Assembly: GCF_001830325.1 (NCBI RefSeq)
Contig: NZ_MHZG01000001.1
Span: 496,001 to 560,000, forward strand
DNA from: Polynucleobacter sp. GWA2_45_21
GTDB lineage: Bacteria > Pseudomonadota > Gammaproteobacteria > Burkholderiales > Burkholderiaceae
DNA: 64,000 nucleotides
Direction of reading: 5' to 3'
Below, piece by piece: positions 1-9,625 of the stretch. Within the stretch, counting starts at the first letter, position 1. Every line of letters begins with the position of its first letter. The position numbers were made by a program, and so were the translations under genes. The notes below the pieces were generated by a model. The model was not told where the DNA came from, did no database searches, and saw nothing but the letters and a program-made list of their open reading frames with translations.

Positions 1-33
1 TCAAAAAGATCTTTGGGATTAATGTTGGCAATA

Positions 34-66
34 AAAAACCCGACCATAAGCTGATCGGGTTTTTTA
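34..66. terminator. intrinsic terminator, probably bidirectional, downstream of the MFS gene
   Basis: aaaaaACCCGAccataagctgaTCGGGTttttt: inverted repeat flanked by A- and T-tracts. Confidence 0.75.
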
Positions 67-82
67 TTGAGCAAAAGATTAA

Positions 83-1762
83 CTAATCGTTCGCATAAAT
101 ATCCACATCTTTTGTCTCGCGAATAAACAAAGTACCAATTACTAATGTAATCGCAGCAATGATGATCGGATACCAAAGACCATAGTAAATATTTCCGTTT
201 TGAGCCACCAGGGCAAATGATATTGTTGGCAGCAGACCCCCAAACCAGCCGTTACCAATATGGTATGGCAAGGACATTGATGTATAGCGAATGCGTGTTG
301 GGAACATCTCAACTAGCATTGCTGCAATAGGTCCATACACCATGGTCACCAAAATAACCAAATAGGCCAATAACAACAGTACTGGCACATAACTGATTTC
401 TTCAGGGTTGGCTTTCGCTGGATAGCCCGCATCATTTAGCGCATTACGGATAGCATTTTTAAACTCTGCATCTCTCGACTGACTCTCTACTAAAGTCATT
501 CCCTTTGCTGAATACGCCTGAATTTCAGTTTCACCAATTTTGATAATGGCGGGGCTTCCTACTGCACCAGAAATTGTTTTGTAGCTCGCAGAGTAAGATG
601 CCATAACCTGCTTAGCAATGTCACATGAACTCGTAAACTTAGCTGTGCCAGTTGGATTGAACTGGAAACTACATTCACTCAAATCAGCAGTAATCGTTGC
701 TGGCGCAGCAACCATCGCTTTTTCTAAGGCGGGATTTGCGAAGTGGGTTAATGCGTTAAATACAGAAACTGGCGTGCCTGGGATATAGGTCACTACAGCG
801 AGCAACAGTCCACCCATGATGATGACCTTGCGACCAATCATGTCCGACAAGGTTCCAAAAACAACAAAAAACGGTGTACCAATGATTAAGGCGGCAGCGA
901 TTAATAGATTAGCTGTTGTGGAGTCTACTTTGAGCACCTGAGTAAGGTAGAACAAAGCGTAAAACTGGCCTGTGTACCACACCACTGCTTGACCAGCCAC
1001 CAAGCCAAATAAGGCCAAGAGAACAATCTTCAAATTCTTCCAGCGGGCAAACGACTCGGTCAGCGGCGCTTTAGATAGCTTGCCCTCCTCTTTCATTTTT
1101 TTGAAAGCAGGCGATTCATTCATGGACAAACGAATCCAAATCGATATGCCAAGCAATGCAATGGATACGACAAATGGAATACGCCAACCCCAAACCTCAA
1201 AATCAGAACCCGTCAGCTCACGAGCACCCAAGATCACCAGGAGAGATAAAAACAAACCCAAAGTAGCCGTCGTCTGAATCCATGATGTATATGCACCGCG
1301 ACGACCATGCGGTGCATGCTCGGCAACATAAGTGGCAGCGCCGCCATACTCACCACCCAAGGCCAGGCCCTGTAGCATCCGCAATGCAATGAGGATGACT
1401 GGGGCAGCAACACCAATCGAGTCGTAATTTGGCAAGATGCCAACAACAAAGGTTGAGACACCCATTAACAAAATGGTGACTAGGAAGGTGTACTTACGAC
1501 CAATCAGATCTCCGAGCCGTCCAAATACCAAAGCACCAAACGGTCGGACGATAAAGCCAGCAGCAAAAGCCAACAAGGCAAAAATAAAAGCGGAACCCTG
1601 GTCTAGCCCTGAGAAAAACTGTTTAGCAATAATGGCAGCCAATGAGCCATATAAATAAAAGTCATACCATTCGAAAACAGTACCCAAGGACGAAGCAAAA
1701 ATAACTTTGCGTTCCTCAGCAGTCATGGGGGCGACCTTAGTTGATCGTGACATCTCCAACAT
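83..1762 (-). CDS. MFS transporter, metabolite:H+ symporter (MHS/ProP-like) family, with a large central insertion
   Basis: 559 aa ORF; GRLGDLIGRKYTF and ALRMLQGLALGGEYGGAATYVAEHAP motifs typical of MHS family. Confidence 0.88.
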   Translation of the reverse strand: MLEMSRSTKVAPMTAEERKVIFASSLGTVFEWYDFYLYGSLAAIIAKQFFSGLDQGSAFIFALLAFAAGFIVRPFGALVFGRLGDLIGRKYTFLVTILLMGVSTFVVGILPNYDSIGVAAPVILIALRMLQGLALGGEYGGAATYVAEHAPHGRRGAYTSWIQTTATLGLFLSLLVILGARELTGSDFEVWGWRIPFVVSIALLGISIWIRLSMNESPAFKKMKEEGKLSKAPLTESFARWKNLKIVLLALFGLVAGQAVVWYTGQFYALFYLTQVLKVDSTTANLLIAAALIIGTPFFVVFGTLSDMIGRKVIIMGGLLLAVVTYIPGTPVSVFNALTHFANPALEKAMVAAPATITADLSECSFQFNPTGTAKFTSSCDIAKQVMASYSASYKTISGAVGSPAIIKIGETEIQAYSAKGMTLVESQSRDAEFKNAIRNALNDAGYPAKANPEEISYVPVLLLLAYLVILVTMVYGPIAAMLVEMFPTRIRYTSMSLPYHIGNGWFGGLLPTISFALVAQNGNIYYGLWYPIIIAAITLVIGTLFIRETKDVDIYAND

Positions 1763-1861
1763 TCCTAATAATTTTTTTCAGGGGCAGATTATCCCTTGGA
1801 AATTTACTTTCAAATATACAAATTAGGGTATCTCCTCATCAAGTTATAAAAAATTTTGAAC

Positions 1862-1895
1862 AAAAAAAAGAGGAGGCAATGCCTCCTCTTTTTTA
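1862..1895. terminator. intrinsic terminator of the TRAP operon
   Basis: AAAAAAGAGGAGGC-aat-GCCTCCTCTTTTTT, ~14 bp perfect stem with T-tract on either strand. Confidence 0.85.
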
Positions 1896-1907
1896 TGAAC
1901 AACTCTT

Positions 1908-3233
1908 CTACCAACCAATTGCTTTAGGCAACCAAAGTGAAATTTGTGGGTAGTAGAAAACTAAGAACAATGCTACACCCTGCATAAACAAGAACGGCAA
2001 GACACCAATGTACAAGTCCCTAATTTTTACTTCAGGCGGGGCAACTCCTTTGAGATAAAAAAGTGCCCAACCAAATGGCGGCGTTAAGAATGATGATTGT
2101 AGGCAAACCGTAATCATCATCGCAATCCAAACAGGATCTGCACCTTGCGCCAAGAGAACAGGCAGAAATAATGGTACTGCAATGTAACTAATTTCAATCC
2201 ACTCAATAAAAAATCCGAGCACAAAAATTAGCAAGAGCATGAACCAAATATCGCTATTAATACCGCCGGGTATTACCTCGAACATCCCAGAGATGAGCTC
2301 CTCACCATTAAGCCCCCTGAAGGACAAAGCAAAGACTTGTGCACAAATTAAAATAAACATCATTAATGCACTGATCTTGGTGGTATCTATTGCGACTTGC
2401 TTCAAAATATCCCACTTAAAGCGACCAGATAAAAAAGTTACCAAAATTGAACCGACGGCACCCATCGCTGCAGCTTCAGTTGGTGCAGCAACACCGCCAA
2501 CGATAGAGCCCAATACAGCAACTACCAACATAATTGGTGGAACCACGACTTTCCAAAAACGTACCCATAGCTCTTTACCAGAAACACGACTGCGCTCTTC
2601 CTTAGGAATAGGCGGCATCAAATCAGGTTTGAGCCAGCCTAAAATCAAAATGAAGACTATATAAACCACCACCAAAATCAACCCAGGGCCTACTGCAGCG
2701 GCAAACAAAGTACCAACCGACAACTGCATGATGTCGGAGAGCAAAATTAAAATGAGACTAGGTGGAATAATTTGACCCAAAGTACCAGAGGCACAAATCG
2801 CACCGCAGGCAATACTCTTGTTATAGCCACGTCGTATTAAGGTTGGCAGGGTCAGCAGACCCAAGGTGATGACAGTAGCACCAACAATCCCGGTGGTAGC
2901 ACCCATCAAAGCCCCGAACAAAATAATTCCGACCGCCATGCCGCCCTTGACACCACCAGCTATGTGCCCAATCACGTCTAACAAATCATCCGCGAGCCGG
3001 GATTTTTCCAGCATGATCCCCATAAAGATAAACAAGGGAATTGCAAGCCATTGATAACCCGCCACAATGCCAAACACTCTTGCTGGCAATAAGTTAAACA
3101 AGGAGGTTCCGAATCCTAAAAATCCAAATACGAACCCCACTGTCGCCAAAGTAATAGCAACTGGAACACCAATCATCAATAGAATGAAAAAGCCTATCAG
3201 CATCAGAATGGCCATCACATGCATATCAAACAT
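1908..3233 (-). CDS. dctM: TRAP transporter large permease subunit (DctM)
   Basis: ORF 1908..3260; hydrophobic, DctM-like (GATTGIVGATVITLGLLTLPTLIRRGYNKSIACGAICASGTLGQIIPPS). Start MFDMHVM at 3233 preferred because AAAGGAGG precedes it. Confidence 0.93.
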   Translation of the reverse strand: MFDMHVMAILMLIGFFILLMIGVPVAITLATVGFVFGFLGFGTSLFNLLPARVFGIVAGYQWLAIPLFIFMGIMLEKSRLADDLLDVIGHIAGGVKGGMAVGIILFGALMGATTGIVGATVITLGLLTLPTLIRRGYNKSIACGAICASGTLGQIIPPSLILILLSDIMQLSVGTLFAAAVGPGLILVVVYIVFILILGWLKPDLMPPIPKEERSRVSGKELWVRFWKVVVPPIMLVVAVLGSIVGGVAAPTEAAAMGAVGSILVTFLSGRFKWDILKQVAIDTTKISALMMFILICAQVFALSFRGLNGEELISGMFEVIPGGINSDIWFMLLLIFVLGFFIEWIEISYIAVPLFLPVLLAQGADPVWIAMMITVCLQSSFLTPPFGWALFYLKGVAPPEVKIRDLYIGVLPFLFMQGVALFLVFYYPQISLWLPKAIGW

Positions 3234-3750
3234 GCTGACCTCCTTTGGTGCTATAGCCATTCAGAATCACCCGACAGAGCTCCCCGACGCCTTGCAAAGC
3301 CAGTAAAGCAAAGCCAATTGGAATTAATCCCTTCACAATCCAGCGATAAGGAATACCTCCTGGATCGGGCGACATTTCTCCAATCGAGAAAGACTGGACA
3401 ACATATGATGAGGACAAGTAGATAAATAGCAGCGCCACAATGATTGTGAGCACTGCTGAAAGAATGTCTACTCGATATTTTGTCTTAGGTGAGTAATTGG
3501 CGTAGAACAAATCAACCCGAACATTATCCCCACGTAACAAGGCATAACTCATACCGAATAAGATTAATGCCGCCAATAGATGCCACTCAAGCTCTTGTGC
3601 CCACACCGAACCAATGCTCATGGTGTAGCGTAAAAAAACGTTAACTGTTATTAATCCCACAATGGCCAAGGCCACGTAAGACGTGGCCTTGCCAGTGAAA
3701 TCAATTAAGCCTTCGATACGCAATGCGATTTTTAATAACAAAGGATGCAC
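3226..3750 (-). CDS. dctQ: TRAP transporter small permease subunit (DctQ)
   Basis: 174 aa, four hydrophobic segments, located between dctP and dctM; 8 bp overlap with dctM. Confidence 0.88.
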   Translation of the reverse strand: MHPLLLKIALRIEGLIDFTGKATSYVALAIVGLITVNVFLRYTMSIGSVWAQELEWHLLAALILFGMSYALLRGDNVRVDLFYANYSPKTKYRVDILSAVLTIIVALLFIYLSSSYVVQSFSIGEMSPDPGGIPYRWIVKGLIPIGFALLALQGVGELCRVILNGYSTKGGQHV

Positions 3751-3783
3751 TGATATTCCTAACTTAAATGATTAAAACAAAAA

Positions 3784-4884
3784 TCAACCGCGAACTTTGC
3801 TGTGGTACGTTGCCTCGCTGTAAGAAGCCCAGGAATCGTAATTGCGCTTAAAGGCAAAATAAGAATCATGTACTTTTTTAGTCATAGGATCAGCAGCGGC
3901 AGACTCGTCCAAAATCTTCTTCGTTTCAGTGCGCATCGCAGCTACTACTGAATCTGGCAATTGCAGAGCAGTAACGCCTTGCTTCTCAACCAAATCTTTC
4001 ATTGCCTCGGCATTGTTACGCTGACACCATGCCTCACCAATGACATTACAAGCTGCAGATGCATTTTGCACAACCGCTTGAAGATCTTTAGGTAGCTTTT
4101 CCCAAGCTGCTTTATTAATCAAAAGCTCAGAAGTAGTTGCTGGCTCATGCCAACCAGTGGTGTAGTAGAACTTAGCTGCTTTTTGCAATCCAAGACGACG
4201 GTCTTGAAATGGGCCAACGAATTCAGCTGCATCAATCACGCCACGCTCAAGCGCCGGGAAAATCTCACCGCCTGGCAATACTTTTACATCAACACCCAAC
4301 TTGGCATAGACCTTACCAGCAAGTCCAGGGATACGCATTTTTAGACCCTTGAGGTCTGCGACGCTATTAATTTTCTTTTTAAACCAACCAGTCATTTGCA
4401 CACCGGTGTTACCGCAAGGCATGGCAATCATGCCAAAAGGTGCATAGGTTTCATTCCAGAGATCAATACCGCCACCGTCATATAGCCAACCATTCATCCC
4501 TTGAAAATTTAGGCCGAATGGCACAGCCGTAAAGTACTGAGCTGCAAATGTTTTGCCAGTCCAGAAATAACTATTAGCATGATTCATTTCAACCGTGCCA
4601 GATCGAACAGCATCAAAACCCTCAAATGCGGGAATCAATTCTCCAGCGCCAAAAACTTGAATCTTTAAGCGGCCATTGGACATCTCCCCAATGCGTTTTG
4701 CTAAATCAGTTGCGCTACCAGGTCCATCCATGTAAAACGGCGCACCCTTTGGGTAGGCGCTGGTCATCTTCCAGTTAAAAGTTTGTGATGATTGCGCTCG
4801 CACGATGGATGGAGCGCCCAAGGTAGCCCCAACAACACCTGCACCAATTCCTGCACTGAGAAACTTACGACGGTTTGTTTTCAT
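3784..4884 (-). CDS. dctP: TRAP transporter substrate-binding protein (DctP family), Tat-type signal
   Basis: 366 aa; RRKFLSAGIGAGVVGATLGAPSIVRAQ twin-arginine leader; DctP-like body; GGAGGAG upstream of ATG. Confidence 0.92.
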   Translation of the reverse strand: MKTNRRKFLSAGIGAGVVGATLGAPSIVRAQSSQTFNWKMTSAYPKGAPFYMDGPGSATDLAKRIGEMSNGRLKIQVFGAGELIPAFEGFDAVRSGTVEMNHANSYFWTGKTFAAQYFTAVPFGLNFQGMNGWLYDGGGIDLWNETYAPFGMIAMPCGNTGVQMTGWFKKKINSVADLKGLKMRIPGLAGKVYAKLGVDVKVLPGGEIFPALERGVIDAAEFVGPFQDRRLGLQKAAKFYYTTGWHEPATTSELLINKAAWEKLPKDLQAVVQNASAACNVIGEAWCQRNNAEAMKDLVEKQGVTALQLPDSVVAAMRTETKKILDESAAADPMTKKVHDSYFAFKRNYDSWASYSEATYHSKVRG

Positions 4885-4897
4885 AATTGACTCCTCC

Positions 4898-4946
4898 TGA
4901 AAAAATACTAACTACACACATATGGTTAAAAGTTGATGAACATCAA
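4898..4946 (-). promoter_or_regulatory. predicted FNR/ANR-dependent promoter for the TRAP operon
   Basis: Perfect FNR box TTGATgttcATCAA (4933-4946); -10 TAGTAT (4910-4905) gives TSS ~4898 with box centre at -41.5. Confidence 0.6.
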
Positions 4947-5176
4947 GATTTCCGAAATGACTTATCAGCATTGCAATGCAACAAATCATGTTTTTTCCTG
5001 CTGAGTCAATGTAGAGCATATTGATCAAGACAAGGTCAGTACATTCCCTAATGCAGTGCATAAAGCGCACTTTTTTTGGGATGATGGAACTTCATGCTTC
5101 AATTTGGTGTCTGCAAGAATCTAAACTACCTTTACTAAATTAATTACTCATAACTGCAATAGGAGAAATACAAATA

Positions 5177-6775
5177 ATGCAACCAAAATGGGGTATTCGT
5201 GGAATGGCGGTAGCGCCACACTCGCTAGCATCTGAGTCAGCCTTAGGAGTTCTTAAAGAGGGTGGTAACGCTTTAGAAGCAATGATTGCTGCTGCAGCAA
5301 CGATTGCAGTGGTCTATCCCCATATGAATTCGATTGGTGGAGACTCATTCTGGGTAGTTCATTCACCCGGAAAAGCAATGGGGGGCATTGACGCCTGTGG
5401 AGCTGCAGCAGGATTGGCCACTAAAAACTGGTACGCAGAGCGCGGTATTACTAAAGCGATTCCATTTAGAGGCGCTGTTGCAGCCAATACTGTTGCTGGA
5501 ACTATTTCTGGTTGGGGTGCTGCTCAGAAACTTTCTCAACAAGGTCTTCGCGGCAAGCTTCCACTCTCCCGCCTCTTGGCTGATGCTATCTACTACGCAG
5601 AAGCTGGCGTGCCAGTTACTTACAGTCAATCGAGCTTAACTGACAAAAAACGTGCAGAGCTCATTGATATTCCAGGTTTCGCAAATACCTTTTTAATCAA
5701 CGGTCAAGCGCCTGCGGTTGGCAGCATCTTTAAACAAGATCGCCTTGCTAAGACCTTGCGCCAAATTGCACGCAAAGGAACTGATGATTATTACCGCGGA
5801 GACTTAGCAGAGTTATTAGCCAAAGAACTGACTGAACTCGGTAGCCCACTCAGACTGAGTGACCTTCATCGTCACCACGCAAAATTAATTGATCCACTGG
5901 AGTTAAAGCACAGCATCGGAAATGTGTACAACATGACTCCACCAACTCAAGGTGTTGTGTCATTGATGATTTTGGGAATCTTAGATCAACTCAATCTCAA
6001 GCGCTTCAAAGTAGACAGTGCTGAGTATGTACACCACTGTGTTGAGGCCACTAAGCAGGCTTTTAAAGTCAGGGATCGATACGTCACGGATCCAGCTTAC
6101 ATGACTAAACACGCACAGTCTTTCTTGGCACCAGCATTCTTAAAAAAACTGGCTAAAAATATTGACCCTGAAAGAGCATTGCCTTGGGGTCAAGGTAAGG
6201 GTCCTGCTGACACGATTTGGATGGGCGTTGTCGATGGTGAAGGCAACTGCGTTTCTTTTATTCAAAGTATCTATCATGAATTTGGTGCAGGAATTGTGTT
6301 ACCGAAATCCGGTGTCAATTGGCAAAATCGCGGCTGCAGTTTTTCATTAGATCCTAAAACACTGAATCACTTAGAGCCCTATCGCAAGCCGTTCCACACC
6401 TTAAATCCAGCCATGGCTTTATTTAATGATGGACGTTCTATGGTTTATGGAACGATGGGAGGCGATGGACAGCCCCAAACACAATGTGCGGTCTTTACGC
6501 GCACAGCTACTTATGGACTTGATCCTCAGGATGCAATTAGTCGTCCTCGCTGGTTACTGGGACGTACCTGGGGGCAAACCAGTGATAGCTTAAAACTCGA
6601 ATCGCGTTTTAACCCATGGGTCGCTAAAGAGCTCCATGCTCTTGGACATGAAATTGAAATGCTAGATGCTTTTGATGAAACCGTAGGGCATGCGGGCTGC
6701 ATTATTCGAGAGCCCTCCGGAACCTTGCGCGGCGGCTGGGACCCTCGTAGCGATGGAGCAGTTAGCGCTTATTAG
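5177..6775 (+). CDS. gamma-glutamyltransferase-family protein (Ntn hydrolase), no signal peptide; possibly HpxW/oxamate amidohydrolase-like
   Basis: 532 aa; GGNALEAMIAAAATIAVVYPHMNSIGGDSF; candidate nucleophile Thr in ADTIWMGVVDGEGNCVSFIQS. Confidence 0.85.
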   Translation: MQPKWGIRGMAVAPHSLASESALGVLKEGGNALEAMIAAAATIAVVYPHMNSIGGDSFWVVHSPGKAMGGIDACGAAAGLATKNWYAERGITKAIPFRGAVAANTVAGTISGWGAAQKLSQQGLRGKLPLSRLLADAIYYAEAGVPVTYSQSSLTDKKRAELIDIPGFANTFLINGQAPAVGSIFKQDRLAKTLRQIARKGTDDYYRGDLAELLAKELTELGSPLRLSDLHRHHAKLIDPLELKHSIGNVYNMTPPTQGVVSLMILGILDQLNLKRFKVDSAEYVHHCVEATKQAFKVRDRYVTDPAYMTKHAQSFLAPAFLKKLAKNIDPERALPWGQGKGPADTIWMGVVDGEGNCVSFIQSIYHEFGAGIVLPKSGVNWQNRGCSFSLDPKTLNHLEPYRKPFHTLNPAMALFNDGRSMVYGTMGGDGQPQTQCAVFTRTATYGLDPQDAISRPRWLLGRTWGQTSDSLKLESRFNPWVAKELHALGHEIEMLDAFDETVGHAGCIIREPSGTLRGGWDPRSDGAVSAY

Positions 6776-7391
6776 TAATAAATAATTTGGGTACGCGTAG
6801 ATCCCAATGAATGGCAGCTACGCGTAATCCGAATATAGCAAGCATGCAAACTACCGAAGCTTCTAGCGTGTATTGCGGCAAGTAATTCAGCGCCAACACA
6901 TAGAGAGTGCATCCAATAGTCACGGGAATCGCATATAGCTCATGGGACATCAGCAAGGTTTTTCTGCCCGCTAGAACATCTCGTAATAGGCCGCCCCCAA
7001 TAGCAGTAACCACGCCCAATATGACAGGCGCTACCGGCAAACCGAATCCAAGATTCCAGACTTTATCCGCCCCTTGAATCCCAAACAAAGCCGCGCCCAG
7101 ACCATCTATATAAAGCATCGTCCGATAGATCTGCGGTTGTGTAAAAAACGATTCCGCCACAAACGTCAACACACAAGCACCAAGAGCAACCCAGATATAA
7201 ATTTGCGAAATTGACCAAAAAGCTGGGACATCCAAAATCATGTCGCGAATCGTACCGCCGCCAATTGCAGTAATGACGCCCAAAACCAAGACGCCAAATA
7301 AATCAACGCCACGATCAGAGATGGCTAAAACCCCTGTAACAGCAAAGGCAACTGTGGCGATCATGCCAATCCAGAAATTAATTTGATCCAT
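6762..7391 (-). CDS. trimeric intracellular cation channel family protein (YicG/UPF0126-like)
   Basis: ORF 6762..7460; duplicated AIGGGTIRDM / AIGGGLLRDVLAGR motifs; likely start MDQINFW at about 7391. Confidence 0.85.
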   Translation of the reverse strand: MDQINFWIGMIATVAFAVTGVLAISDRGVDLFGVLVLGVITAIGGGTIRDMILDVPAFWSISQIYIWVALGACVLTFVAESFFTQPQIYRTMLYIDGLGAALFGIQGADKVWNLGFGLPVAPVILGVVTAIGGGLLRDVLAGRKTLLMSHELYAIPVTIGCTLYVLALNYLPQYTLEASVVCMLAIFGLRVAAIHWDLRVPKLFITNKR

Positions 7392-7471
7392 GACCTTGAG
7401 TCTAAAGCACTCGGGTGTGACGAGCAATGAAGTCCTGAATATACTGAGACTTACGATCACAGGAAATTCTT

Positions 7472-8152
7472 ATGAAAACCCAACTTTATAGTTTTTGGCG
7501 TAGCTCAGCAGCTTTTAGGGTGCGCATTGCCCTCAATTTAAAAGGGGTCGATCATCAAATCATTCCGATTCATCTTCTCAAGAATGGTGGCGAACAGACT
7601 AGTGCGGAATACACAGATAAAAATCCTACTCGCTTAGTACCTCTTTTAATTGAAGGTGATCATGCTATTCATCAATCACTCGCCATCATTGAGTATCTGG
7701 AGGAAACGCACCCCAACCCTCCACTACTCCCAAAGAGTGCAATTGATCGGGCTTGGGTGCGCGCTTTAGCAATGGATATTGCTATCGATGTTCATCCCAT
7801 TGGTAATTTGCGGGTGCTGCGCTACTTAATGAAAAACCTGGGTGTGAGTGCAGAGAACAAAGATGCTTGGAGCCAGCATTGGATGATGCTGGGTTTAGAG
7901 AACCTAGAGAAACAATTAACTAAAAACGCTAGGGTGGGTCGCTTTGCTTATGGAGATATGCCGGGTCTTGTCGATATTTGTTTAGTGCCGCAAATATTTA
8001 ATGCGCTCAGTGCGAAGATGGATATGAAGGCCTACCCGACACTCATGAAGATATTTAATGAATGCATGACCTTGCCTGCTTTCATTGATGCTGCCTGGGA
8101 AAAACAAATTGATGCAGAGGGATTAAATCCCTCTATTCCACCAAAGGAATAG
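7472..8152 (+). CDS. maiA: maleylacetoacetate isomerase / zeta-class glutathione S-transferase
   Basis: SFWRSSAAFRVRIALNLKGV motif and GST fold-type sequence, 226 aa. Confidence 0.85.
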   Translation: MKTQLYSFWRSSAAFRVRIALNLKGVDHQIIPIHLLKNGGEQTSAEYTDKNPTRLVPLLIEGDHAIHQSLAIIEYLEETHPNPPLLPKSAIDRAWVRALAMDIAIDVHPIGNLRVLRYLMKNLGVSAENKDAWSQHWMMLGLENLEKQLTKNARVGRFAYGDMPGLVDICLVPQIFNALSAKMDMKAYPTLMKIFNECMTLPAFIDAAWEKQIDAEGLNPSIPPKE

Positions 8153-9052
8153 TGAGAGTGTCAGTAGTGATCCAACAGTAGTTACCAGCACCACTCGAGA
8201 AATGACTCTACCATCCGCCATATAGTATTGAGCCAGCATGTATGGCCCTGTGCCAGTTGGCATGGCCGCTAAGATCACTGCCGCATTGACCCATAGCGTA
8301 GGCAATTCCAGAAGAGGGCCAGCAATTAACCAGGCAATGATTGGCTGAATAATCAGCTTGCCAAAGCTAATGCCCCACACCTTGCTCGAAGCATTTTCAT
8401 CTTTACGAATCAGAAATAATCCGATTGATACCAACGCGCAAGGTGTTGCTGCTGCAGCCAAAAATGAAATCACTTGTGCCAATGGGTCGTAAATTACCCA
8501 ACCAGAAGCAGACCATGCTAGACCTAATACGGGTGACACTAAAAGTGGATTGGAGGCCAAGGACTTCAGCACACTCCAAACTATTTCATGGGACTTTTTA
8601 TGCGACAACATATCGATCTCAATCAGAATCGTCGCCAATGCAAACAGAATAAACACCAGGAATGTAGCAATGATGGCTGGTGCTAGGCCATCTTGACCAA
8701 GCGCGAGTAGACATAACGGAATACCCATGTAGCCGGTATTCGAATAAGAGGCGCTCAAACCAGCAAAGCTTGCTGCTGCTAAGTCACGCCCTTGATACCA
8801 ATAGAAGATCAGAACGAGAACAAAGACAATTAAGGCACTGATTAAAAAGGCGGCAATAAATCCAGGCTGCCAGAGCGTCTCCCAGCCACTATTGGCTGCG
8901 AAGTTAAAGAGTTGGGCAGGGAGCGCAAGCCAGATAACAAATCGATTGAGTTCAATAGATGCATTAGCGCCCAACTTACCACTTTTGCCACTGAAGTAGC
9001 CTAATAAGATCAGCGCAAAAACAGGAAAGAGAACGTTGAAGACGTAGATCAC
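8123..9052 (-). CDS. AEC (auxin efflux carrier) family transporter
   Basis: 309 aa hydrophobic; SASYSNTGYMGIPL and AAMPTGTGPYMLAQYY motifs. Confidence 0.87.
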   Translation of the reverse strand: MIYVFNVLFPVFALILLGYFSGKSGKLGANASIELNRFVIWLALPAQLFNFAANSGWETLWQPGFIAAFLISALIVFVLVLIFYWYQGRDLAAASFAGLSASYSNTGYMGIPLCLLALGQDGLAPAIIATFLVFILFALATILIEIDMLSHKKSHEIVWSVLKSLASNPLLVSPVLGLAWSASGWVIYDPLAQVISFLAAAATPCALVSIGLFLIRKDENASSKVWGISFGKLIIQPIIAWLIAGPLLELPTLWVNAAVILAAMPTGTGPYMLAQYYMADGRVISRVVLVTTVGSLLTLSLFLWWNRGI

Positions 9053-9065
9053 GGGTAAGTCTTAA

Positions 9066-9590
9066 TTATGCAATCTTGCGTAGTGTCGCTTGATAACGAA
9101 GCGCATTCTGAACATAGCGTCCCGCGATGTCATTAATGCCAGCAATTTGTTCGGGGCTAAGCAATTTAACAACTTTCGCTGGCGTGCCCAAAATCATGGA
9201 GCCATCCGGAAACTCTTTTCCTTCTGTGATTAAAGCGCCTGCACCTACAAGACAGTTTTTACCAATTTTGGCGCCATTCAAAATAACTGCACCAATACCA
9301 ATCAAACTACCGTCACCAATCTGGCAACCATGCAACATCACTTTGTGACCAACAGTCACGTGTTTGCCAATGACTAAGGGATAGCCAGGGTCAGTATGCA
9401 AGACAGAAGCATCTTGCACATTACTTCCCTCACCAATCTGAATATGGTCGTTGTCCCCGCGTACTACTACCTGAGGCCAAACGCTCGCATTTTTTTGGAG
9501 CTCAACCATGCCAATTACTTCAGCGCTCTCGGCAACCCAAGCCCCCTCAGCTAACTGGGGAGCATTTCCGTCTAGTTCAAATATAGCCAT
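9066..9590 (-). CDS. gamma-carbonic anhydrase family protein (hexapeptide repeat)
   Basis: [69 protein letters not shown] left-handed beta-helix signature. Confidence 0.92.
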   Translation of the reverse strand: MAIFELDGNAPQLAEGAWVAESAEVIGMVELQKNASVWPQVVVRGDNDHIQIGEGSNVQDASVLHTDPGYPLVIGKHVTVGHKVMLHGCQIGDGSLIGIGAVILNGAKIGKNCLVGAGALITEGKEFPDGSMILGTPAKVVKLLSPEQIAGINDIAGRYVQNALRYQATLRKIA

Positions 9591-9625
9591 GACCCATTAT
9601 AGGTAATGACTATATTTATGAAAGC

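Noticed and set aside
2239-2664. 141-aa plus-strand ORF antisense to dctM, with similar ones at 11887-12351, 54688-55218, 60306-60638 and 60834-61226
   Set aside because: Low-complexity Ser/Thr/Pro/Lys-rich translations typical of the complement of a real coding frame; no RBS, no recognisable domain, fully inside strong CDSs
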